A stretch of DNA of 64,000 nt, from the NCBI GenBank assembly GCA_017507125.1, contig JAFWBQ010000055.1, positions 1-64,000 on the forward strand, in the 5' to 3' direction. Below the pieces are notes generated by a model that saw only the letters and a program-made list of their open reading frames with translations, was not told the origin of the DNA and did no database searches. Shown piece after piece: positions 1-8,855 of the stretch (positions within the stretch are counted from its first letter, which is position 1; the number at the start of each line of letters is the position of its first letter). Origin of the DNA: Lentisphaeria bacterium. GTDB lineage: Bacteria > Verrucomicrobiota > Lentisphaeria > Victivallales > Victivallaceae. The position numbers and the translations under genes were made by a program.

Positions 1-301
1 CGGGGGAAAAGCCCTTTTGAGGAAAGGTCTTTTTCCCCCGCCCCAAACCCCACCCCCTTTTCCCAAACCTTTTTCAGTAACGCTTTTCATTTTTGAGTTC
101 TCAAAAATAAAAAGCGGTCTGTAAAAGTTTTTTGTAAAAAATTATTTTACCTACCCGTGAAGGGAACAGAGCCTTATTCAAATGCATAGTATACTCCTGA
201 AAAGAGCAAAAGTCAAGAGCTTCCCCGCTCCTCATCCGTAAAAGTTCTGCACTTTTTTCTTGACATCCCCTGTTTATGGATGAAAGGAGAACAAAGTAAT
301 T
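1..301. repeat. 5' flanking region with a long inverted repeat at 1-40
   Basis: Positions 1-10 are the exact reverse complement of 31-40, and inside that an inner pair (13-17 with 23-27) also matches, so 1-40 can fold into one long hairpin. It may be the terminator of a gene to the left of the window. The rest, to 301, is AT-rich and shows no coding frame I trust. A Shine-Dalgarno run (AAAGGAGA) lies at about 281-288 and serves the gene starting at 302. Confidence 0.55.
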
Positions 302-619
302 ATGATCGTAGAATTAAAATCCCTGATACCGGCTCTTGAAGAGAGCTTTGAAGAAGGCGCCGAAGAGTTCAGCAAGGTGCTCACTGCGGAACAGTCAGCC
401 GCAGAGAAACCCCTTACGGAAATCCCGGAACTGCTTGCACGTCTGCAAAAAGAGGAAACTTTTTCCGGAGAAAATACCATTTCCCCTTCAAAAGAGCACA
501 CCGTGCCCCTGCTCCTTGAACAACTGCTCAGGAGTTCAGAAAGAAATGCTTCTTCTTCAGAAAAAATAGCCGACCTGCTGGAAAACCGGGAAAATGTTTT
601 TCCCCCCACATACAATTGA
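302..619 (+). CDS. small acidic protein of unknown function
   Basis: This is a 105-residue, Glu/Ser-rich protein with no membrane segment and no motif I recognise. It starts at ATG 302 behind a good ribosome binding site about 14 bases upstream. Predicted character is helical and acidic, with Leu-Leu pairs spaced as in coiled coils (for example LLLEQLLRS near residue 70). The next gene begins 25 bases downstream with its own ribosome binding site, so the two probably share a transcript. The alternative frame at 336-569 is a shadow. No function can be assigned. Confidence 0.6.
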   Translation: MIVELKSLIPALEESFEEGAEEFSKVLTAEQSAAEKPLTEIPELLARLQKEETFSGENTISPSKEHTVPLLLEQLLRSSERNASSSEKIADLLENRENVFPPTYN

Positions 620-644
620 CAGAATATTAAGGAGGAAGTCTACA

Positions 645-1490
645 ATGATCCAGTGCAGTCTGAAAAATCTTTTCACCCGCTCTCTGAATTCCGGAGGGAG
701 CTGCCGCAGCGCACGTCTCAACTACATCGTTTCCGGAGTTTCCGAAAACGAAAATGATCCCGGTGCCGCCATACTTCAGGAAGTCCGCTCCATGGCTCCG
801 AAAGAACTTGACGGCGCCGAACTCTCACGGGTGACGCTGATCAAAAGTCACGGCGGCGGCGTCTTTGAGGCTCAGGCAGAGTATGAACAGACCTCACCCG
901 AACGTCACAGCCGTAAGAAAATCGGCGACCGTCTGTGGACCTTTGACACCACCGGCGGCAGAGAAAATGTGATCCACGGTAAACTGCTCAAAAGGGAAAC
1001 TGACCCCGTATCCGGATTTCTTCCCGATCCGGGAACTCTCATCAACTGGAACGGCAAACATGATGACAGATTTCATGTGGGCGGCACTCCGAAAATCGTG
1101 CCATCCATGCGTGAAAGCTGTATTGCCGTATTCCGGGAAAGCGATGTCACGCCCCAATTCAGACGTAAGATCATGGAACTGACCGGCTGCCTCAATGACG
1201 GTTCGTTCCACTCCTGGGAAGCGGGAGAAGTGCTTTTTCTCGGAGCTTCCAGCTCAGTGCCTTTCCGCAACGATCAGGGGGTGAAGATCACTGAGATAAC
1301 ATTCCGTTTCGCTATCCGCCGCAATCAAAGTTCTCTGGAAATAGGCGGCGTAAATATGGGTCCTGCCGGAGGCTGGGATATCCCCTGGTCGATCACCATG
1401 CCTCAGCATGAGGATTTCAAGCCCGTTACGGTAGGCGCATACTTGAGTTCCATTTACGAAAAGGGGGATTTTTCTGCCCTTAAACTCTGA
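645..1490 (+). CDS. conserved-type protein of unknown function
   Basis: I place the start at ATG 645 (MIQCSLKNLF), because AAGGAGG sits at 629-635; an upstream in-frame start at 594 would overlap the preceding gene and lacks a ribosome binding site. The 281-residue product is soluble, with no signal peptide. It has a stretch resembling a beta-rich assembly protein (WTFDTTGGRENVIHG near residue 95; WDIPWSITMPQHEDFKP near residue 245). I do not recognise the family. The company of a small acidic gene upstream would fit a remnant structural or phage-like pair, but nothing nearby (no portal, terminase or integrase) supports a prophage. Confidence 0.65.
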   Translation: MIQCSLKNLFTRSLNSGGSCRSARLNYIVSGVSENENDPGAAILQEVRSMAPKELDGAELSRVTLIKSHGGGVFEAQAEYEQTSPERHSRKKIGDRLWTFDTTGGRENVIHGKLLKRETDPVSGFLPDPGTLINWNGKHDDRFHVGGTPKIVPSMRESCIAVFRESDVTPQFRRKIMELTGCLNDGSFHSWEAGEVLFLGASSSVPFRNDQGVKITEITFRFAIRRNQSSLEIGGVNMGPAGGWDIPWSITMPQHEDFKPVTVGAYLSSIYEKGDFSALKL

Positions 1491-1498
1491 TTGTCTAC

Positions 1499-1527
1499 TT
1501 GAAAAAAAACCTTTTCCGGGGTATAGT
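1499..1527 (+). promoter_or_regulatory. sigma-70-type promoter for the DUF4091 gene
   Basis: TTGAAA at 1499-1504 and TATAGT at 1522-1527 are separated by 17 bases. Transcription would start near 1534, leaving a leader of about 80 bases before ATG 1616. Confidence 0.6.
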
Positions 1528-1550
1528 AAGGAGATGTATCATAAACAGAA

Positions 1551-1580
1551 GAAGAAAGCGCAGAAGCGCTTCTTTTTTTC
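1551..1580 (+). terminator. hairpin with U-tract inside a 5' leader
   Basis: AAGCGC (1556-1561), loop AGAA, GCGCTT (1566-1571), followed within two bases by a run of T to 1579; the segment 1562-1573 is itself a perfect palindrome. It lies between the predicted transcription start (~1534) and ATG 1616, so it could either terminate read-through from the upstream pair or act as an attenuator of the downstream gene. Confidence 0.45.
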
Positions 1581-1615
1581 AAGCCTTTCACAAGAGATCC
1601 AATGAGGAGTGAATT

Positions 1616-3322
1616 ATGGTTGATGTCCGACTGATAAGTGCCCTTGAAAAGGTTCTCCAGGAAACTTCAGAATTGAAGGCTCCGGAGTTCCGTTCCGATG
1701 TAGCTGCCCGCGGGGAGATCTATTCGTTCCAGATCGCTGTGCGTTCTGATGATTTTACCATTATGCGTATTGAAAGCGCAAGTGAACTCAACACCCGTGT
1801 CCGGGTGGTCAAAAGCGTTCCTGTCCTTTATGCCGGAACCGGCGCCGACACGGATGTGATCAACGGCAACAAACCCGGTTTTTACCCCGATTTGCTGGAT
1901 GATCCCGACTTCGGGGAGCAGTTCCGTCTGGTAAAAAATATATGGCAGTGCCTCTGGGTCACCGTCTATGTGGGCAAAGACCAGAAACCCGGTAAATATC
2001 CCATTGAGATCGGCATCCGGAACATGGGAACCAATGAAGTTGAAGCAAAACCTGTTTTTGATCTTGAGGTCCTTGATTTTGAACTCGTCCCCCAGACCCT
2101 CAGCAACTACAACTGGTTCCATGTGGACTGCCTCTTTGACTACTACAAGGTCCCCTGCTGGAGCGAGGATCACTGGCAGATCATTGAAAACTTTGCCCGC
2201 AACGCTCATGATCATGGTGTGACCATGCTCTACACTCCCTTGTGGACCCCGCCGCTGGATACCGCAGTGGGACACAGCCGTCCCACCTGCCAGCTTCTGG
2301 ATATCACCCTTGATCTTTCGACCCTGACCTACTCCTTCAACTTTGACCGTCTGCGCCGTTACATTGAACTGGGGCAGAGCATCGGTTTCAAAGAATTCGG
2401 CATGAGCCATCTTTTCACCCAGTGGGGAGCCAAATGCTGTCCCAAGATCCAGGCAACGCTGATCAACTCCGCCCGGAGCATCGCCACTGAACGGTACGGG
2501 GCACAGCATGACTGGAAAAAATTTGTGGCAGATCAGTTTACAACCATTTTCAGCTGGAACATCGAATCTACCTCTCAGGAGTACGCCGATTTCCTGAAAC
2601 AGCTCTTCCCCGCTCTGCTGCCTGTGCTGCGTGAATACGGACTGGGCAAAGAAAACTGTTTCTTCTCACTTTCAGATGAACCCCATAACGATCATCTGGA
2701 AACCTACTCCAAATGTGTCGAACTGACCCGGCCGCTCCTTGAGGAGTTTGAAACCATTGAAGCTCTTTCACATCTTGACTTCTATAACAAAGGACTTGTG
2801 AAACACCCTGTCCCCAGCATCAGCAAGATCGAAGAGTTCAAAGAAGCGGTCTCCCCCCTGTGGGGCTATTACTGCTGCGGCCCTGAAGCGGGTTATCCCA
2901 ACCGTTTCATCGGTATGCCCTCCCGCCGTCCCCGCAGTTTCGGAATGCTTGCCTACATCTATGATCTGGCTGGGTTCCTCCACTGGGGATTCAACTTCTA
3001 CTACTCCCAGTACTCCTGGCGCGCTGTGGATCCCTTCTTCACCACAGACGCGGGCGGTGCCTTCCCTGCGGGCGACTCCTATCTGGTTTACCCCGGCAAG
3101 TACGGTGATCCCCTTGACTCACTGAGGCACGAATCATTCTTCGCAGGACTTCAGGATCTCCGCGCCTGCCGCACCCTCGAAAAGAAGATCGGCAGAGAAG
3201 CTGTCCTCGCACTGCTCAATGAAGGGGCGCCCCGTCCCCTGAAGATGAACGATTTCCCTGCCTGCGATGAATTCCTGCTGGGAAAACGCCGCGCCATTTA
3301 CGAAGCTATCGCCGCCAATTGA
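1616..3322 (+). CDS. DUF4091-type glycoside hydrolase-like protein
   Basis: This 568-residue protein has no signal peptide. The N-terminal ~150 residues look like a beta-sandwich, followed by a TIM-barrel-like part. The segment FSLSDEPHNDH (near residue 350) carries the Asp-Glu pair typical of the DUF4091 glycosidase-like family. The C-terminal block with WGFNFYYSQYS, GDSYLVYPG and DSLRHESFFAGLQDLRA matches the conserved DUF4091 region as I know it. It is probably a cytoplasmic carbohydrate-active enzyme whose substrate is unknown. Start ATG 1616 has GAGGAG a few bases upstream. It is followed 21 bases later by metY, so co-transcription is possible but functionally unexplained. Confidence 0.75.
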   Translation: MVDVRLISALEKVLQETSELKAPEFRSDVAARGEIYSFQIAVRSDDFTIMRIESASELNTRVRVVKSVPVLYAGTGADTDVINGNKPGFYPDLLDDPDFGEQFRLVKNIWQCLWVTVYVGKDQKPGKYPIEIGIRNMGTNEVEAKPVFDLEVLDFELVPQTLSNYNWFHVDCLFDYYKVPCWSEDHWQIIENFARNAHDHGVTMLYTPLWTPPLDTAVGHSRPTCQLLDITLDLSTLTYSFNFDRLRRYIELGQSIGFKEFGMSHLFTQWGAKCCPKIQATLINSARSIATERYGAQHDWKKFVADQFTTIFSWNIESTSQEYADFLKQLFPALLPVLREYGLGKENCFFSLSDEPHNDHLETYSKCVELTRPLLEEFETIEALSHLDFYNKGLVKHPVPSISKIEEFKEAVSPLWGYYCCGPEAGYPNRFIGMPSRRPRSFGMLAYIYDLAGFLHWGFNFYYSQYSWRAVDPFFTTDAGGAFPAGDSYLVYPGKYGDPLDSLRHESFFAGLQDLRACRTLEKKIGREAVLALLNEGAPRPLKMNDFPACDEFLLGKRRAIYEAIAAN

Positions 3323-3343
3323 AATTTGAAAGGATCCTTAACT

Positions 3344-4624
3344 ATGGAAAACAACTGGAAACTTGAAACTCTTGCCGTTCAGGCGGGGTACATCCCCGGC
3401 GACGGCGACGCCCGTATTGCTCCCATCGTCCAGAGCACCACTTACAAATATGACAATGCCCAGAGCGTTGCCGATCTTTTTGACCTGAAGAAAGCGGGAT
3501 TTTTCTACACCCGCCTTGCCAATCCTACCGTGGATTGTTTTGAAAAACGCATCGCCGCTCTCGAAGGCGGCGTGGCCGCTGTGGCTCTTTCAAGCGGTCA
3601 GACGGCCAACTTTTCCGCCATTGCCAACATCGCCAAATGCGGCGACCACGTTGTGACCATTGCGGCACTTTACGGCGGAACTGTTTCTCTTTTCAGCAAT
3701 ACAATGAAAAAGTTCGGTATTGAGTTCACTTTTGTGGCTCCCGATGCCTCCGCTGCTGAAATCGAAGCTGCTTTCAGACCCAATACCAAAGCTCTCTTCT
3801 GCGAAACGCTGGCTAATCCCGCCCTGATTGTGGCGGATCTGGAACTTTTCGCTGAAATCGCCCACAAAAATCAGGTTCCCCTGATCGTGGACAACACCTT
3901 CCCCACACCCGCTCTCTGCCGTCCTTTTGAGTTCGGCGCGGACATTGTTGTCCACTCCAGCACCAAATACATTGACGGACATGCCACCAGCGTAGGCGGC
4001 GTGGTCATTGAAAAGGGCGGATTTGACTGGAAGTGCGGCAAATTCCCCGAATTCACCGATCCTGACAAGAGCTACCACGGCACCGTTTACACCCGTGACT
4101 TCCCTGAAACGCCTTTCTCTGTGAAACTCCGCGTCCAGCTGGTCCGTGACCTGGGATTCCCTATGATGCCTTTCAATGCGTTCCTCACCCATCTGGGTGT
4201 GGAAACTCTGGCTCTGCGTATGGAGCGTCACAGCGAAAACGCTCTGAAACTTGCCCGATTCCTTAAAAATCATCCTCAGGTGGGCTGGGTCAACTACCCC
4301 GGTCTGGAAGAATCCCCTGAACATGCCCGTATCCGGAAATACATGCCCAAAGGTGCCTCCGGCGTGCTGACCTTCGGGGTCAAAGGCGGTTCCGCTGCCG
4401 GTGAAAAGGTGATGGACTCACTGAAACTTGCCGCCATTGCCGTTCATGTGGCTGATGTCCGCACCTGCGTGCTCCATCCCGCCAGCATGACCCATCGCCA
4501 GCTTTCTGAAGCTGAACAGATCGCAGCCGGTGTCAGTCCGGATCTGATCCGCGTCTCTGTGGGTATTGAAAACATCGACGATATCATCGCAGACTTTGAT
4601 CAGGCTCTCAAAGCAAGCTGCTGA
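3344..4624 (+). CDS. metY: O-acetylhomoserine sulfhydrylase (PLP enzyme)
   Basis: A 426-residue member of the Cys/Met-metabolism PLP family. It converts O-acetylhomoserine and sulfide to homocysteine, or handles O-acetylserine-type substrates. Visible marks are the N-terminal LAVQAGY..., the YTRLANPTVD segment, ALSSGQTANFSAI, the cofactor region VDNTFPTPALCRP, and the PLP lysine in HSSTKYIDGHATS (K208 counted from ATG 3344). Length and motif order are those of MetY rather than MetB or MetC. I choose ATG 3344 because AAAGGA lies just upstream; the upstream in-frame TTG at 3326 would swallow it. A strong terminator follows immediately. Confidence 0.9.
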   Translation: MENNWKLETLAVQAGYIPGDGDARIAPIVQSTTYKYDNAQSVADLFDLKKAGFFYTRLANPTVDCFEKRIAALEGGVAAVALSSGQTANFSAIANIAKCGDHVVTIAALYGGTVSLFSNTMKKFGIEFTFVAPDASAAEIEAAFRPNTKALFCETLANPALIVADLELFAEIAHKNQVPLIVDNTFPTPALCRPFEFGADIVVHSSTKYIDGHATSVGGVVIEKGGFDWKCGKFPEFTDPDKSYHGTVYTRDFPETPFSVKLRVQLVRDLGFPMMPFNAFLTHLGVETLALRMERHSENALKLARFLKNHPQVGWVNYPGLEESPEHARIRKYMPKGASGVLTFGVKGGSAAGEKVMDSLKLAAIAVHVADVRTCVLHPASMTHRQLSEAEQIAAGVSPDLIRVSVGIENIDDIIADFDQALKASC

Positions 4625-4638
4625 TCCCGAACAAACAG

Positions 4639-4679
4639 CACCGGAGAGGAACAAGATGTTTCTCCCCGGTGTTTTTTTA
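4639..4679 (+). terminator. intrinsic terminator after metY
   Basis: A 15-position stem (4639-4653 with 4657-4671; one mismatch, one G-T) closes a 3-base loop and is followed by seven T. Confidence 0.85.
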
Positions 4680-4936
4680 TATCTTCCCCGCAGCTTTTAA
4701 ATTTCCTCCGGAATAATTTCGGACAAAATAACTTTTCATCCTTTTAAAACACAAAGGGAACTTTGCATCTTCTTTCCGGCGGGCTGCTCACCGGATTTTC
4801 CCTCAGAAGGTTCAAAGTTCCGCATCGTGTTAGTCAAAACTAAGTGTTGCATTGATAATATACTCTATCCTCTTAAAAAAAGCAAGAACCGGAATCAAAA
4901 TTTTTTCTCTTTTTTTCGTCTTGGAAAATGGAGCGC
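4680..4936. other. intergenic region with no gene seen
   Basis: The 257 bases between the metY terminator and the next promoter are AT-rich and hold no convincing open frame, RNA fold or repeat. Confidence 0.5.
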
Positions 4937-4965
4937 TTGAAAAAAATATAGCAACGGTTTATATT
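4937..4965 (+). promoter_or_regulatory. promoter of the HAD-glp-like operon
   Basis: TTGAAA (4937-4942), 17 bases, TATATT (4960-4965). The same pair of hexamers with the same spacing precedes the tRNA-Lys gene. Confidence 0.75.
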
Positions 4966-5015
4966 AAGTAAACAACAAACTAAACATATATTTTTAAATC
5001 GCAAGGAGAGTATCT

Positions 5016-5825
5016 ATGCCCGGAGCCATCAATTTTGCCGGTCTGCGCCAGGTCTTTCTGGATATGGACGGAACCATTTATGAAGGAGACCACCTTTACG
5101 ACTGTACGCTGCCTTTCCTGAATTTCCTCAAAAGCCGCAATATCAACTACGCTTTTATCACCAACAACTCCTCTTTCAGCACACCTGAATACGTTGAAAA
5201 GCTGACCCGGATGCAAGTTCCTGCAGCATCTGACAATTTCTACACCTCCACAGATTTTGCCATCGACTATCTCAAAACGAACCATCCTGAGATCAAGCGG
5301 ATCTACTGGTTCGGCATGCCCAAACCCGCTCTCCACTTTCAGGAGGCCGGCTTTGAACTGGTGGATGAAAATACCATCCCGGATGCTGTGGTCCTGGGCT
5401 TTGACCGGGATGTGACTTATCCCAAACTCTGCCGCAGTTCTTATCTCATCCAGCAGGGTATCCCCGGTTTTGCGACCCATCCCGATCCGGTCTGTCCCAG
5501 TGACAAGCCCACCTGTCTTATTGACTGCGGTGCCATCACCCACTGCATTGAATATGCCACCGGCAAAAAGCTCACTGTTCTGGGCAAGCCCAATCCGGAA
5601 ATGCTCCGTCTTGCCGCCGCCCGGCGCAATGTGACCATTGACCAGTGTCTCATGGTGGGCGACCGTCTCAAAACCGATATTGCCGTGGGCAGAAACTCCG
5701 GAGCCTACACGGCCTGGATCTCTCCTGTTCCCTGCGGCGATGAAGTTCCCGAAACGGGCAGACCCCATGTCAACGTAAAAGATCTGGGCGTTCTTCAGAA
5801 AATGTGGGAGGGATCCGGAAAATGA
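5016..5825 (+). CDS. HAD-superfamily phosphatase, NagD/phosphoglycolate-phosphatase-like
   Basis: A 269-residue type-IIA HAD hydrolase. Motif I is FLDMDGTIYEG (Asp16, Asp18), motif II is FITNNSS, the C-terminal segment is LGKPNPEML, and motif IV is MVGDRLKTDIAVGRNSG. The cap lies between motifs II and III, as in NagD, glycerol-3-phosphate or phosphoglycolate phosphatases. The stop codon overlaps the start of the GlpA-like gene (ATGA), so translation is coupled. That makes glycerol-3-phosphate or a related C3 sugar phosphate an attractive but unproven substrate. The ribosome binding site AAGGAGAG precedes ATG 5016. Confidence 0.85.
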   Translation: MPGAINFAGLRQVFLDMDGTIYEGDHLYDCTLPFLNFLKSRNINYAFITNNSSFSTPEYVEKLTRMQVPAASDNFYTSTDFAIDYLKTNHPEIKRIYWFGMPKPALHFQEAGFELVDENTIPDAVVLGFDRDVTYPKLCRSSYLIQQGIPGFATHPDPVCPSDKPTCLIDCGAITHCIEYATGKKLTVLGKPNPEMLRLAAARRNVTIDQCLMVGDRLKTDIAVGRNSGAYTAWISPVPCGDEVPETGRPHVNVKDLGVLQKMWEGSGK

Positions 5826-7276
5826 ACCAGTACGATGTGACTGTCATCGGCGCGGGAGCCACAGGCGGCTCCATCGCCTGGCAGCTCTCCCATTTTGACC
5901 TGAAAGTGGCACTGGTCGACCGTTGCGCCGACGCTTCATTCGGGGTCAGCAAGGCGAACTCCGGAATCGTTCACGGCGGGTTCCACCACTCCGCCGACTC
6001 AACACTCAAGGCAAAACTTGAGCTTGAGGGCAATGAAATGTTTGATGATCTGCAGAAAGAGCTGGACTTTGAATTCACCCGCTGCGGCATTCTCGTGGTC
6101 GCTTACAGCGATGAGGAACTCCCCCAGCTTCAAAAACTCTATGAAAGAGGCGTCGGGAACAATGTCCCCGGCATCGAAATGTGCGACAGAGCAAGACTTC
6201 TGGAGCTTGAACCCAAATTGACCGACAGCGCCGTTGCCGGATTTTTCGTTCCGCGGGGCGGCGTCATTGAACCTTACGGTTATGTCTTTTCACTGGTGGA
6301 GTCTGCAGAACTCAACGGCGTGGAGTTCTGGAGGAACTTTCAGGTGGTTTCCGCAGAAAAAGAGAAGGGATTCCGCACCCTTACTGCTGCCGACGGCAGA
6401 AAAATACAGACTCGCTTTATCGTAAATGCCGCCGGACTTTATGCCGATGAGGTATCCAGGATCTGCGGGGGAGAAGAATTTGAGATCCGTCCCCGGAAAG
6501 GAGAGGAGTACCTTCTTGACCGCACCAGTCCCGGCAGACCCTCAAAGGTGATCTTCCCGGTGCCGACGCCCTGTTCCAAAGGTATGCTGGTGATCCCCAC
6601 AGCAGGCGGAACCACCATGATCGGTCCCTCCGCCACAATGGTGGGAGACAAAGAGGAAAACGATACCACTCAGGAAGAGCGCGAAATCATTTTTGAACAT
6701 TCAAAAAAGATGGTCAAAGGCATCTCAGAAAGAGATCTTGTGGCGGCATTTTCCGGACTGCGCCCGGTGCTCCCCGGCAATGAGGACTTCTTCATCGCCC
6801 GCTCCGCAAAAGCGGAAGATCTGATCCAGGCGGCGGGTATCCAATCCCCCGGGCTCACCGCCTCACCCGCCATCGGCGTCTATGTCAGAAACATATTGGC
6901 GCAGTGCGGCGTGGAACTTAAAGAAAAAACGGCTCCCCGGAAGATCCTGCCCCCGAAGAACCGGGCAAGGGAACTTTCACCGGAAGAGCTGGATAAACTC
7001 CACGCTGATGAAAAACTTGCCGCAAGGATCATCTGCCGCTGCGAATTCATCTCTGAAGCGGAAATCGTTGCAGCAGTCCGCAGAGGTCATGTCACCCTTG
7101 ACGGGGTCAAGTTCCGCACCCGCGCCGGAATGGGCAGATGCCAGGGCGGCTTCTGCGCTCCCAAAATCATGCAGATCATTTCCCGTGAAAGCGGGATCCC
7201 CATGGAAGAACTGACCAAACGGGGCCCCGGCAGCGAACTGCTTGCCGGCAGACTCGGTTCTCTGGAGGTGAAATAA
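5822..7276 (+). CDS. FAD-dependent oxidoreductase, anaerobic glycerol-3-phosphate dehydrogenase GlpA-like
   Basis: A 484-residue flavoprotein: FAD-binding VTVIGAGATGGSIAWQL at the N-terminus, a DAO-type oxidoreductase body, and a C-terminal BFD-like [2Fe-2S] domain with CRC (IICRCEFIS) and the pair in MGRCQGGFC. This is the organisation of GlpA-type subunits. I take ATG 5822 as the start (ATGA overlap with the HAD stop, GGAGGG about 10 bases upstream) rather than an in-frame GTG at 5804. It is followed by an overlapping GlpB-like gene and a DUF1667 gene. This trio is widespread in anaerobes and is usually annotated as a glycerol-3-phosphate dehydrogenase or polyol oxidation system. Confidence 0.85.
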   Translation: MNQYDVTVIGAGATGGSIAWQLSHFDLKVALVDRCADASFGVSKANSGIVHGGFHHSADSTLKAKLELEGNEMFDDLQKELDFEFTRCGILVVAYSDEELPQLQKLYERGVGNNVPGIEMCDRARLLELEPKLTDSAVAGFFVPRGGVIEPYGYVFSLVESAELNGVEFWRNFQVVSAEKEKGFRTLTAADGRKIQTRFIVNAAGLYADEVSRICGGEEFEIRPRKGEEYLLDRTSPGRPSKVIFPVPTPCSKGMLVIPTAGGTTMIGPSATMVGDKEENDTTQEEREIIFEHSKKMVKGISERDLVAAFSGLRPVLPGNEDFFIARSAKAEDLIQAAGIQSPGLTASPAIGVYVRNILAQCGVELKEKTAPRKILPPKNRARELSPEELDKLHADEKLAARIICRCEFISEAEIVAAVRRGHVTLDGVKFRTRAGMGRCQGGFCAPKIMQIISRESGIPMEELTKRGPGSELLAGRLGSLEVK

Positions 7277-8511
7277 TGAAACAACTTAATTGTGATGTGG
7301 CTGTCATCGGTGCCGGCGGTGCCGGACTTTCCGCCGCTGCCGCAGCCGCTGCCGCCGGAAAAAATGTGGTGGTCATCGACCGTGAAGAAAGTTGCGGCGG
7401 CGTCCTCTGCCAGTGTATCCACAATGGTTTCGGACTGCGCTACTTCAACGAAGAACTAACGGGCCCCGAATACGCTCTGCGGATGGAGCGCTGCGCCAGA
7501 GAATCCGGCGCCCGTATCATGCTGGGTGAAACTGTGGGTTCCGTCAAACGCCACAGCGACAACACCCTTGAAGCGACCCTCTTTTCCGCAGCAAACGGGG
7601 TCACACAACTTAACGCCAAAGCCATGGTCTTTGCCACCGGCTGCCGTGAACGCACCCGCGCCAACATCGCCGTCCCCGGTGACCGGAGCGCCGGTGTTTA
7701 CACCGCGGGCTCCGCCCAGAAACTGATGAACCTGACCGGAATGCTTCCCGGCAAACGTGCCGTTATCGTAGGTTCAGGCGACATCGGTCTCATCATGGCG
7801 CGGCGCTGCCGCTGGAGCGGCATTGAAGTCGCCGCCGTGGTGGAGATCCTGCCCGAACCCTCCGGGCTCCCCCGGAACATCGCCCAGTGTCTGAGAGACT
7901 TTGACATTCCCCTTCTTCTTTCTCACCGCTGCGCCCGTATTATGGGGCGCAACCGGGTGGAAGCTGTGGAAATCGAAAATCTCATTACCAAAGAACGTTT
8001 CACCTTTCAGTGCGACACAGTGCTTTTCTCTGTGGGCCTGATCCCTGAAAACGAACTTTTAAAATCCATGGGAGTCGCGATGAATCCCGCCACCGGCGGT
8101 CCCTGTGTAGACGGCAACTGTCAATGCGCGCTCCCCGGCATCTTTGCTGCGGGCAACTCGCTTCACGTCCACGACCTTGTTGACTTTGCTTCTCTTGAGG
8201 CGCGCCGTGCCGGAGAAGCCGCAGCAGAATATGCCTCAAGGGGCAAGCTGCCTTCCGCCGATGCAGAAGTCAGCTGCAGCAAGAGCTTGAAATACGCCAT
8301 TCCCAACAAATGCGTCCCGGGGAGTGCCTGTGAATTTTTCTTCCGTCCCACAGTCAGCTGCGCCAGAGCCAAACTCACAGCTCTGGCTGACGGTCAGGAA
8401 ATCGCAAAAAAAATGTGTATCTCTGTCCGTCCGGCAGAAATGCTCGCCATGAAGGCAGAGATCCCCGCCGGGAGTGCCAAAGTTGAATTCCTTCTGGAGG
8501 AGTGCAAATGA
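7276..8511 (+). CDS. FAD/NAD(P)-binding oxidoreductase, GlpB-like partner subunit
   Basis: A 411-residue two-dinucleotide-domain protein: VAVIGAGGAGLSAAAAA for FAD and AVIVGSGDIGLIMARR for a second nucleotide, with a cysteine cluster ESCGGVLCQCIHNG near residue 40. The ATG at 7276 overlaps the previous stop (TAATG), and its own stop overlaps the start of the DUF1667 gene. It probably passes electrons between the GlpA-like flavoprotein and NAD(P) or another carrier. HcnB-like or opine-oxidase-like functions are alternatives, since the same three-gene format is used for other substrates. Confidence 0.85.
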   Translation: MKQLNCDVAVIGAGGAGLSAAAAAAAAGKNVVVIDREESCGGVLCQCIHNGFGLRYFNEELTGPEYALRMERCARESGARIMLGETVGSVKRHSDNTLEATLFSAANGVTQLNAKAMVFATGCRERTRANIAVPGDRSAGVYTAGSAQKLMNLTGMLPGKRAVIVGSGDIGLIMARRCRWSGIEVAAVVEILPEPSGLPRNIAQCLRDFDIPLLLSHRCARIMGRNRVEAVEIENLITKERFTFQCDTVLFSVGLIPENELLKSMGVAMNPATGGPCVDGNCQCALPGIFAAGNSLHVHDLVDFASLEARRAGEAAAEYASRGKLPSADAEVSCSKSLKYAIPNKCVPGSACEFFFRPTVSCARAKLTALADGQEIAKKMCISVRPAEMLAMKAEIPAGSAKVEFLLEECK

Positions 8512-8849
8512 AAAAAATGATCTGCATCACCTGCCCCACAGGATGTGAAATGGAAGTTCTCTGCGACGGTGACAAGATCACCGTTTCAGGCAATCGCTGT
8601 CCCCGGGGCGCAGCTTACGCCGAAACAGAAATCAAAGATCCCAGACGTACAGTGACAGCAGTGGTCCACACTGAGGGAGGAAAATTCCAAAGTGTCCGCA
8701 CGGACAAACCTCTTCCCCGGCCGCTGATCCCCGGACTGCTCAACAGGATCCTGAAAGAGAGCTACCCCGAAGCAGAACCCGGAGCAGTCATTCTTCCTGA
8801 TATCGAAGGCACCGGCGTCAATCTCATCGCCACCGGCCCTGCGCGCTGA
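8508..8849 (+). CDS. DUF1667 redox protein, small third subunit
   Basis: This 113-residue protein begins at ATG 8508, overlapping the preceding stop (ATGA), with GGAGG upstream. The N-terminal CITCPTGCEMEV plus a later NRCPRG make a four-cysteine cluster, the mark of DUF1667 proteins that accompany GlpA/GlpB-like flavoproteins. A metal or Fe-S centre is likely by family. It stands in for the larger GlpC seen in enteric bacteria and has no membrane segment, so how the complex reaches a quinone, if it does, is not shown here. Confidence 0.8.
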   Translation: MKKMICITCPTGCEMEVLCDGDKITVSGNRCPRGAAYAETEIKDPRRTVTAVVHTEGGKFQSVRTDKPLPRPLIPGLLNRILKESYPEAEPGAVILPDIEGTGVNLIATGPAR

Positions 8850-8855
8850 GAAAAA

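Noticed and set aside
302-1490. Prophage fragment
   Set aside because: The proteins look unusual, but there is no portal, terminase, integrase or attachment site nearby.
1667-2509. 280-codon minus-strand frame
   Set aside because: Antisense of the DUF4091 gene, no family features.
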